This document shows positions 57,798-64,000 of a stretch of 64,000 nt of DNA, one piece after another. The position numbers and the translations under genes are program-made. Origin of the DNA: DASRHY01 sp035650275 (GTDB taxonomy: Bacteria > Actinomycetota > Actinomycetes > Propionibacteriales > Kribbellaceae). The notes below the pieces were generated by a model. The model saw nothing but the letters and a program-made list of their open reading frames with translations, made no database searches and had not been told where the DNA came from. Every line of letters starts with the position of its first letter. Within the stretch, counting starts at the first letter, position 1. The stretch lies in assembly GCA_035650275.1 (NCBI GenBank), contig DASRHY010000077.1:1-64000 (forward strand), given 5' to 3'.

Positions 57798-58640
57798 ATG
57801 TCCCGAAACGTCCGCGCCGCGCTGGTCCAGACGAGCTGGACCGGCGACCAGGAGTCGATGATCAAGGCCCACGAGGAGTACGCGCGCCAGGCGGCCGCGC
57901 AGGGCGCGAAGGTGATCTGCTTCCAGGAGCTGTTCTACGGTCCGTACTTCTGCCAGCTCCAGGACCCGAAGTTCTATGAGTTCGCCGAGTCGGTGCCGGG
58001 CCCGACCACCGAGCGGTTCAGCGCGCTCGCCGAAGAGCTCGGCATGGTGATCGTGCTCCCGGTGTACGAACAGGAGCAGCCGGGCGTGCTCTACAAGACC
58101 GCGGCGGTGATCGACGCCGACGGGAAGTACCTGGGCAAGTACCGCAAGACCCACATCCCGCAGGTGAAGGGCTTCTGGGAGAAGTTCTACTTCCGCCCGG
58201 GAAACCTCGGCTACCCGGTGTTCGACACCGCGGTCGGCCGGGTCGGGGTGTACATCTGCTACGACCGGCACTTCCCGGAGGGCTGGCGCGCACTTGGCCT
58301 CGCAGGCGCCCAGATCGTGTTCAACCCGTCCGCGACGCACCGCGGCCTGTCGTCGTACCTGTGGCAGCTCGAGCAGCCCGCCTCCGCGGTCGCGAACGAG
58401 TACTTTATCGGCGCGATCAACCGGGTCGGGATCGAGAGCGACTACGGCGAGAACGACTTCTACGGCACGTCGTACTTCGTCGACCCGGAGGGCAAGTTCG
58501 TCGGCGAGACCGGTGACCCGCACGAGCCGGAGCTGATCGTCCGCGATCTCGACCTCGAGCTGCTCGAGACGGTCCGGGACCGCTGGCAGTTCTACCGCGA
58601 CCGCCGGCCGGACGCGTACGACGGGCTGGTGCAGCCGTGA
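57798..58640 (+). CDS. Nitrilase-superfamily N-carbamoyl-beta-alanine amidohydrolase
   Basis: 280 residues. The Glu-Lys-Cys triad is visible in FQELFYGPYF (Glu about 43), KYRKTHIPQ (Lys about 117) and ICYDRHFPE (Cys about 154). The sequence pattern is that of beta-ureidopropionase, which hydrolyses N-carbamoyl-beta-alanine to beta-alanine, CO2 and ammonia. Strong GGGGAGG ribosome-binding site. GTGA overlap with dihydropyrimidinase supports joint pyrimidine degradation. Confidence 0.9.
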   Translation: MSRNVRAALVQTSWTGDQESMIKAHEEYARQAAAQGAKVICFQELFYGPYFCQLQDPKFYEFAESVPGPTTERFSALAEELGMVIVLPVYEQEQPGVLYKTAAVIDADGKYLGKYRKTHIPQVKGFWEKFYFRPGNLGYPVFDTAVGRVGVYICYDRHFPEGWRALGLAGAQIVFNPSATHRGLSSYLWQLEQPASAVANEYFIGAINRVGIESDYGENDFYGTSYFVDPEGKFVGETGDPHEPELIVRDLDLELLETVRDRWQFYRDRRPDAYDGLVQP

Positions 58641-60043
58641 CTCTGCTCATCAAGGACGGCACGGTCGTCGGCCCGAGTGGTGCGCACGCGGCCGACGTAC
58701 TGGTCGGCGGCGAGAAGATCGTCGCGCTGTTCGAGCCCGGCTTCGACCAGGGCGCGCAGGCCGACCAGACGATCGTTGCCACCGGCAAGTACGTGATCCC
58801 GGGCGGGATCGACGCGCACACGCACATGGAGCTGCCGTTCGGCGGCACCGCGGCGTCGGACACGTTCGAGACCGGGACCCGGGCGGCGGCCTGGGGCGGT
58901 ACCACCACGATCATCGACTTCGCCGTGCAGCGCACCGGTGAGGTGGTGCAGGACGGGCTGGCGGCGTGGCACGCCAAGGCCGAAGGGAACTGCCACATCG
59001 ACTACGCGTTCCACATGATCCTCGGCGGCGTGGACGACGACGCGCTGAAGGCGATGGACCAGTTGGTGCACGACGAGGGCGTGACCAGCTTCAAGCTGTT
59101 CATGGCCTACCCGGGCGTGTTCTACAGCGACGACGGTCAGGTGCTGCGGGCGATGCAGACCGGCCGTGAGAACGGCGCCGTGATCATGATGCACGCGGAG
59201 AACGGGATCGCGATCGACGTCCTCGTGCAGCAGGCGCTGGCGCGCGGCGAGACCGACCCGATCCACCACGGCATCACCCGGCCGGAGGCGCTGGAGGCGG
59301 AGGCCACGCACCGGGCGATCTCGCTGGCCGAGGTCGCTCGCGACTGCCCGCTCTATATCGTGCACCTGTCCGCGTCGAAGGCGCTGGAGGAGGTCGCGGC
59401 CGCCCGGGACGCGGGCCGGAACGTGTTCGCCGAGACCTGCCCGCAGTACCTGTACCTGACTCTGGAGGACCAGCTCGGCGCACCCGGGTTCGAGGGTGCC
59501 AAGTGGGTCTGCTCGACACCGCTGCGCAGCAAGCACGAGAACCACCACCGCGACCTGTGGAAGGGCCTGCGCAGCAACGATCTCGCGGTGGTGTCGACCG
59601 ACCACTGCCCGTTCTGCATGAAGGACCAGAAGGAGCTCGGGATCGGCGACTTCTCCAAGATCCCGAACGGGATCGGGGGAGTGGAGCACCGGGTCGACCT
59701 GATCTACCAAGGTGTGGTGGACGGCAAGATCTCGCTGGAGCGCTGGGTCGAGACGATCGCGACCACGCCGGCCCGGATGTTCGGCCTGTACCCGCGCAAG
59801 GGTGTGGTGGCGCCGGGGTCGGACGCGGACATCGTGGTCTACGACCCGGCCGGGCGGACCCGGATCGGCGTCGACATGCATCACATGAACATGGACTACT
59901 CGGCGTACGAGGGCTACGAGATCGCCGGCAAGGTCGACACCGTGATCTCCCGCGGCCAGGTCGTCGTTGCTGACGGCAACTACCATGGCCGCAAGGGTCA
60001 CGGCCAGTTCCTCCGCCGCGGCCTGTCGTCGTACCTGTTGTGA
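58637..60043 (+). CDS. hydA: Dihydropyrimidinase / D-hydantoinase
   Basis: 468 residues, cyclic amidohydrolase. Metal ligands: GGIDAHTHMELPFGG near residue 57, carboxylated Lys in TSFKLFMAYPG near residue 151, HAEN, and VHLSAS, with the catalytic Asp in VSTDHCPF near residue 317. It opens dihydrouracil or hydantoins to N-carbamoyl amino acids, the substrate of the upstream enzyme. GTG start inside the upstream stop. Confidence 0.93.
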   Translation: MTLLIKDGTVVGPSGAHAADVLVGGEKIVALFEPGFDQGAQADQTIVATGKYVIPGGIDAHTHMELPFGGTAASDTFETGTRAAAWGGTTTIIDFAVQRTGEVVQDGLAAWHAKAEGNCHIDYAFHMILGGVDDDALKAMDQLVHDEGVTSFKLFMAYPGVFYSDDGQVLRAMQTGRENGAVIMMHAENGIAIDVLVQQALARGETDPIHHGITRPEALEAEATHRAISLAEVARDCPLYIVHLSASKALEEVAAARDAGRNVFAETCPQYLYLTLEDQLGAPGFEGAKWVCSTPLRSKHENHHRDLWKGLRSNDLAVVSTDHCPFCMKDQKELGIGDFSKIPNGIGGVEHRVDLIYQGVVDGKISLERWVETIATTPARMFGLYPRKGVVAPGSDADIVVYDPAGRTRIGVDMHHMNMDYSAYEGYEIAGKVDTVISRGQVVVADGNYHGRKGHGQFLRRGLSSYLL

Positions 60044-60048
60044 CGCCA

Positions 60049-60104
60049 GTGTGTTCACGAATCGCCAGGTTTCCGGCCGGATCCTTGGCGATTCGTGAAC
60101 ACAC
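60049..60104. terminator. Hairpin family copy 2 inside the pyrimidine operon
   Basis: GTGTGTTCACGAATCGCCA (60049-60067) is an exact inverted copy of TGGCGATTCGTGAACACAC (60086-60104), an uninterrupted 19-bp stem with an 18-base spacer. It begins 6 bases after the dihydropyrimidinase stop and ends 20 bases before the next start. The arms differ from copy 1 (34990-35043) at essentially one position plus a two-base gap. No T-tract follows. Confidence 0.8.
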
Positions 60105-60124
60105 AACCTTTCAGAGGAGCGCGG

Positions 60125-61120
60125 ATGGACATCGGTGTGGTGTTCCAGTGCGACCCGCCGTCGGCCGAGGTGGTCGACCTGGCGGTGAAGGCCGAGCAGG
60201 CCGGGTTCAGCCACGTGTGGACATTCGACTCGCACCTGCTCTGGCAGGAGCCGTTCGTGATCTACAGCCGGATCCTGGACCGGACCTCACGGGTCGTCGT
60301 CGGGCCGATGGTCACGAACCCCGGCACCCGGGACTGGACCGTGATCGCGTCCCAGTTCGCCACCTTGAACGAGATGTACGGCAACCGCACCGTCTGCGGC
60401 ATCGGCCGCGGCGACTCCGCCCTCCGCACGCTCGGCGCCAAACCAGGCACCATCGCCGAGATGAAGCAGTGCGTGCACGTGGTGCGCGAGCTCGCCTGCG
60501 GCCGGCCGGTCTCCTACCGCGGCCGCGAACTGCAGCTGAAGTGGGCGGACGGCGGTGCGCTCGAGGTATGGGTCGCGGCGTACGGGCCGAAGGCGTTGCA
60601 GGCCACCGGTGAGGTCGGCGACGGGTACATCCTGCAGCTCGCCGACCCCGACATCGCGGCCTGGATGATCGCCGCGGTACGACGCGCGGCGAGCGATGCC
60701 GGACGGGACCCCGAGGCGATCAAGTTCTGCGTCGCGGCCCCGGCGTACGTGGGTGAGGACCAGGCGCACCAGCGGGACCAGACCCGCTGGTTCGGCGGCA
60801 TGGTCGGCAACCACGTCGCGGACATCGTGTCCCGCTACGGCGACTCCGGCGCGGCGCCGCAGGCGCTGACCGACTACATCAAGGCCCGGCAGGGCTACGA
60901 CTACGCCGACCACGGCCGGGCCGGGAACCCGCACGCCGACTTCGTGCCGGACGAGGTGATCGACCGGTTCTGCATCCTCGGTCCGGTGGAGAACCACCTC
61001 GCCCGGCTGAAGGAGCTGCAGGACCTGGGCGTCGACCAGTTCGCCGTCTACCTGCAGCACGATGACAAGCCCGGCACGCTGGCGGCGTACGGCGAGCACA
61101 TCATCCCGGCACTGTCCTGA
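60125..61120 (+). CDS. Luciferase-like (LLM class) F420-dependent oxidoreductase, TIGR03842-type
   Basis: 331 residues, TIM-barrel luciferase-like monooxygenase superfamily (FSHVWTFDSHLLWQEPF near residue 25, VCGIGRGDSALRTLG near residue 100, VAAYGPKALQATGEVGDGYIL near residue 155). The pattern fits the TIGR03842 group that is commonly encoded beside dihydropyrimidinases. It may perform or replace a redox step of pyrimidine use; that is inferred from context. ATG 60125 behind GAGGAG. Confidence 0.85.
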   Translation: MDIGVVFQCDPPSAEVVDLAVKAEQAGFSHVWTFDSHLLWQEPFVIYSRILDRTSRVVVGPMVTNPGTRDWTVIASQFATLNEMYGNRTVCGIGRGDSALRTLGAKPGTIAEMKQCVHVVRELACGRPVSYRGRELQLKWADGGALEVWVAAYGPKALQATGEVGDGYILQLADPDIAAWMIAAVRRAASDAGRDPEAIKFCVAAPAYVGEDQAHQRDQTRWFGGMVGNHVADIVSRYGDSGAAPQALTDYIKARQGYDYADHGRAGNPHADFVPDEVIDRFCILGPVENHLARLKELQDLGVDQFAVYLQHDDKPGTLAAYGEHIIPALS

Positions 61121-61138
61121 GACCCGCGACAGGGCGGG

Positions 61139-62788
61139 TCAGCGGGCTACCGGACCAGGGCGGTGATAGAGATCTGTGCCGGCCCAGTCGATGCGGTCGA
61201 TCGTGCGTGTCCGTGGCGGGGCGGGCACGAAGTTGCTCGCGTCGTCGATGCTGCCGGTGCCGTCGTACACCGAGAGCAGCGGGTAGGCGAACACCGGCCG
61301 TGACCTCAGCACCTGGCCCGCGGTGTCGCGCTGCTCGGCGACGATGTGCCGTGGCGCTTGTCCGCGCTCGACCCAGTCGACCAGCGCCGGGAACGGGTCG
61401 ACGGTGTTCAGCCGGTAGCCGTCCATCGCGCAGTGGTACACGGTCGGCACCATGAACAGCCGGGCGAACTGCTGCGTCGCCTCGGACCCGCCGGCCTGCC
61501 TAGTCACCCGCTCGTAGTAGTCGAGCGTGCCGACCGCCGGGACAGTTTGGTCGTCCCAGCCGTGCCACATGATCAGCTTGCCGCCGGCGCGCCGGAAGGC
61601 GGTCAGGTCCGGGTTCATCGCGTTGCCCTTCACACCCTCCGGCGTCAGCCGCCTCAGCTCGGGCACGGTGAAGCGGATGTCGGCCAGCGACGAGTGCGGC
61701 GTGCCGATCGGGTAGCCGACGTACTTCAGGTAGTTGTCCGGCAGTGGCGCCAGGAACGACCCGAACTGCGGATCCGGCATCACGACGCCGTACCAGGCCA
61801 GCTCGGAGCCGCGCGACTCCCAGCCCGGGTACAGCCGCCGGCCGTGCTCGTCGGTCGGCCCGTGGTACAGCCTCCGAACGACCGCCACCTGCGCTGCCGT
61901 CAGGCAGTCCGGCCCGTCGGCACCCGTGCACAGCAGTGCGCCCGGGTCGTACCTGCATGCCCGCGGGTCATCGATCTGCCCGTCGGCCAGCCCGTCGACG
62001 CCGTCACACGCCGCCAGTACGGCGCTGTGCAGCGGGGCGAGCTTGTCCGCCGTCAACACCGGTGAACCGTCCGCGCGAAGGTTCATCTTCGACAGCCACG
62101 CGTGGTACATCCCGATCGGGCCCATGATGTGCGTCGGTGATCCGACGACGATGCCGTCGAAGTCGTGTGGATACCGCTGCGCCAGCAGCAGGCCCTCGCG
62201 GCCACCGGTCGAGCAGCCGCTGAAGTACGAGTGCACCGGTGGTCTGCCGTAGAACGTCGCGATGATCTTCTTGGACGCCACCGACACCACGTGCGGCGCC
62301 CGGTAGAAGAAGTCGTCGCGGGCGGCCTGGTCATGAGCCGCCCAGGTGCCGTCCATGATCAGCGTGAACGGGTTGTCGCCCTTGGCGACGTGCCCGTCGT
62401 TGGTCACGGCTACCGCCATGTCACCGCCGTCGGGCCCGCAGGTCCGGAACGACCACCGCGGGAACAGCCCGCACAGTCCGTCGCAGCCGTACTGCAGGAA
62501 CCGCCCCGACCAGGTGGTCAGTGGCAGCCGGAGCTGGAACCGCACGGCCGGCTCGACGTACCCCTCGACCGCACAGTGAGCCGGATCGCCGGCCGTGGCG
62601 TCGACCCGCGCGGCCTTCTCCACATGGGTGACCGCACCCGGGATCTGGTAGGTCCGGACAAGCCCAGCGCAGTCCGGCGCATTCGTCGCCTCGCTCGTCG
62701 CTGCGCTGGTCGCATCGCTCGTCGCCGGCACGAGCCCGGCCGCCGCGACCGTCACCAGGGCGCCGAGCACGAGCTTTCTGAGCAGCAT
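61139..62788 (-). CDS. Secreted tannase/feruloyl-esterase family hydrolase
   Basis: 549 residues with an N-terminal signal peptide (LLRKLVLGALVTVAAAGLVPA) followed by a Thr/Ser/Ala-rich TSDATSAATSEATN stretch. Nucleophile GCSTGGREGLL near residue 200, acid WHGWDDQTVP near residue 410 and His in VYHCAMDGY near residue 458 fit the tannase/feruloyl esterase triad with its CS-HC disulfide neighbours. It would release phenolic acids from plant esters outside the cell. AAGGAGA ribosome-binding site upstream. Confidence 0.87.
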   Translation of the reverse strand: MLLRKLVLGALVTVAAAGLVPATSDATSAATSEATNAPDCAGLVRTYQIPGAVTHVEKAARVDATAGDPAHCAVEGYVEPAVRFQLRLPLTTWSGRFLQYGCDGLCGLFPRWSFRTCGPDGGDMAVAVTNDGHVAKGDNPFTLIMDGTWAAHDQAARDDFFYRAPHVVSVASKKIIATFYGRPPVHSYFSGCSTGGREGLLLAQRYPHDFDGIVVGSPTHIMGPIGMYHAWLSKMNLRADGSPVLTADKLAPLHSAVLAACDGVDGLADGQIDDPRACRYDPGALLCTGADGPDCLTAAQVAVVRRLYHGPTDEHGRRLYPGWESRGSELAWYGVVMPDPQFGSFLAPLPDNYLKYVGYPIGTPHSSLADIRFTVPELRRLTPEGVKGNAMNPDLTAFRRAGGKLIMWHGWDDQTVPAVGTLDYYERVTRQAGGSEATQQFARLFMVPTVYHCAMDGYRLNTVDPFPALVDWVERGQAPRHIVAEQRDTAGQVLRSRPVFAYPLLSVYDGTGSIDDASNFVPAPPRTRTIDRIDWAGTDLYHRPGPVAR

Positions 62789-62936
62789 GGTCGTCTCCTT
62801 CGTCGAAGTCGGAGACCGGAGCCGGCCTCACTACCCAGGCGTCGACCGGTGATCGCCGGGATCGACATCCGGCCCCGACTGCTGCGACGAAGGCACGCCC
62901 TGCGCGACGCGATGCCACCACACCGATGGCGCTGAC

Positions 62937-63004
62937 CGCCGGTTGTCGCGTGCCGGTTGTCGTGTGCCGGTTGTCCTGTGCCGTTGTCGGTGCCGGCTGT
63001 CACG
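62937..63004 (+). repeat. Five-copy 14-bp tandem repeat in a promoter region
   Basis: Units of the form TGCCGGTTGTCGTG run at 62937, 62951, 62965, 62979 (12 bp, shortened) and 62991. The array ends 8 bases before the ATG of the glycolipid-binding-domain gene. Unit number could change by slippage and alter expression. Confidence 0.8.
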
Positions 63005-63012
63005 CTCGGGAC

Positions 63013-63642
63013 ATGGCTGGTACGACGCTGGGCCGCGCGGCCGGGACAGTGTGGCGGCATCTGCTCTGGCGCGGGATCGACGACCCACGCCGGATCGACA
63101 GCGCCGAGATCGAGCTCGCCCCGGACTGGCTGCTGGCGCGGGGCGAAACCGTTCTGCCTGACTACCGGCTGACCTGGTCGCTGACCACCGGCCCGGGCTT
63201 CGTCACCGAGACGCTGCGGGCAGCTGTCGACGGCGGTACCTGGTCGCGTCGGCTCACCTTGCACCGGGACGCGTCCGGCCGGTGGAGCGACGAGGCCGAG
63301 GCCAGGGGCGAGCTGGAGGGCCAGCCGCCGCCCGGCCTGGTCGACGATGCGTATGCGCTCGACGGTGCGCTCGACTGCGAGCTCGGTCCGGCCACGGTGA
63401 CGATGCCGGTGCGGCGGCTCGGGCTGCACACCGGCCACCCGGTGCCGCGTCATGAGGCGCTCGTCGCCCGCGTCGAGGTGCCCTCGCTGGCCGTGCTGCC
63501 GGCGCGCCGCAGCTACGGCCGCGGGCCCGGCGGTGCGGTCCGCCTCGACACCCTCGACCATCCGTGGTCCCGCGCCGACCTGCTCGTCGACGCCGACGGC
63601 TTGGTGCTCGAGTTCCCCACCCTCGCCCGCCGCATCACCTGA
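63013..63642 (+). CDS. Putative glycolipid-binding domain protein
   Basis: 209 residues. It matches the PF06475-type 'putative glycolipid-binding' family (LPDYRLTWSLTTGPGFVTETLR near residue 47, then SLAVLPARRSY and TLDHPWSRADLLVDADGLVLEFP). No signal peptide, so it is probably cytosolic. ATG 63013 was chosen because the longer frame is simply the 14-bp repeat read through. No ribosome-binding site is clear within the repeat. Confidence 0.78.
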   Translation: MAGTTLGRAAGTVWRHLLWRGIDDPRRIDSAEIELAPDWLLARGETVLPDYRLTWSLTTGPGFVTETLRAAVDGGTWSRRLTLHRDASGRWSDEAEARGELEGQPPPGLVDDAYALDGALDCELGPATVTMPVRRLGLHTGHPVPRHEALVARVEVPSLAVLPARRSYGRGPGGAVRLDTLDHPWSRADLLVDADGLVLEFPTLARRIT

Positions 63643-63751
63643 CTCCTCTGCCCATCGGCGCGCCTGCGTTCAGTGGATCGTGGTTCGTGAGAGCGCGCCC
63701 ACCCTGCCGCGACCCACGAACCGACGAGTCCGCTCGGATACGCTCGGCGGC

Positions 63752-64000
63752 GTGACGACGATCTTCCACATCGCGCGGCGCGCCGAGTGGGACGCGGCGG
63801 TCGCGGCCGGCTCGTACCGGATCTCGACCCGGGATCGCTCGCTCGACGACGGCGCCGAGTTCATCCACGCGTCCCGGGCGGACCAGGTGAGCCTGGTGGC
63901 GAACTTCGTGTTCGCCGACGAGACCGAACCGCTCTGCCTGCTGGAGATCGACGCCGACCGCCTCACCGCGCCGGTCCGCGACGAGGACCTGGACGGCGGC
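63752..64000 (+). CDS. DUF952 family protein, 3' end outside the window
   Basis: 83 codons are visible from a GTG (VTTIFHIARRAEWDAA). The DUF952 pattern is clear: SRDG-like start, FIHASRADQVSLVANFVF and LCLLEIDADRL. Members are about 110 residues with unknown reaction. The gene runs off the window edge. The gap from 63642 holds a GGTTCGTG/CACGAACC inverted repeat at about 63681-63722. Confidence 0.8.
   Translation, partial: MTTIFHIARRAEWDAAVAAGSYRISTRDRSLDDGAEFIHASRADQVSLVANFVFADETEPLCLLEIDADRLTAPVRDEDLDGG

Noticed and set aside
59274..60104. Open frame starting inside hairpin copy 2 and running antisense to dihydropyrimidinase
   Set aside because: Arg/Pro/Ser-rich shadow; similar short starts in copy 1 arise because the inverted arms read alike on both strands.

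Overview
The window is high-GC actinobacterial DNA with many GTG starts, four-base ATGA or GTGA overlaps, a 180-kDa-class NAD-glutamate dehydrogenase, an actinobacterial Tad locus, an F420-type luciferase-like enzyme and a large inositol/sugar catabolic region. The gene mix and codon style resemble Kribbella or a close relative in Propionibacteriales. That assignment is an inference; no rRNA or other species marker is present. There are no tRNA or rRNA genes, no CRISPR array and no recognisable transposase.

Layout. 1-3256: a partial unknown gene, a probable histidine-phosphatase remnant, small housekeeping or unknown proteins (DUF5655, zinc ribbon, DUF2505) and tryptophan 2,3-dioxygenase. 3314-10743: a two-gene minus-strand operon, an M48-type metallopeptidase translationally coupled to a 1834-residue kinase-like/DUF4011/SF1 helicase/Vsr-like nuclease, with a divergent two-TM membrane protein beside it. 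This is the best candidate for an under-described, possibly anti-phage system. 10885-15759: the NAD-glutamate dehydrogenase.

15771-30826: a myo-inositol catabolic island. A divergent GntR regulator faces iolG-iolE-iolC-(Cgl0159-like aldolase)-iolB-iolD, all overlapping. A sugar ABC transporter (lipoprotein, permease, ATPase) follows, then a second IolE-like/IolG-like pair, iolH and the methylmalonate-semialdehyde dehydrogenase iolA. Together they supply uptake and every step from inositol to acetyl-CoA plus dihydroxyacetone phosphate, if the Cgl0159-like protein is the aldolase. 30862-31625 is a clearly broken Gfo/Idh/MocA pseudogene.

31615-41119: sugar-catabolism modules. Two paralogous LacI regulators each face a Gfo/Idh/MocA oxidoreductase plus TIM-barrel isomerase, with palindromic operators around an AGCGCT core. 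Between them sit a phytanoyl-CoA-dioxygenase-like enzyme and a third LacI protein. A GntR regulator closes the second module.

41136-44227: a methyltransferase and a YeiH-type membrane protein with its divergent LysR regulator. 44341-48859: a compact Tad (type IVc pilus/secretion) operon. 49040-50164: peptide chain release factor 2. 50193-57745: transporters and regulators, a serpin-family protein, an SRPBCC-TetR operon, a small membrane protein and a PhzF-like protein. 57798-61120: a reductive-pyrimidine/hydantoin operon (beta-ureidopropionase, dihydropyrimidinase, luciferase-like oxidoreductase). 61139-64000: a secreted tannase/feruloyl-esterase-like hydrolase, a glycolipid-binding-domain protein preceded by a 14-bp tandem repeat, and a partial DUF952 protein.

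Non-coding structure is rich. One hairpin family occurs twice (34990-35043 and 60049-60104). A long inverted repeat supplies the stop codons of two convergent genes (55736-55823). Several promoter-proximal palindromes or direct repeats match the neighbouring regulators.
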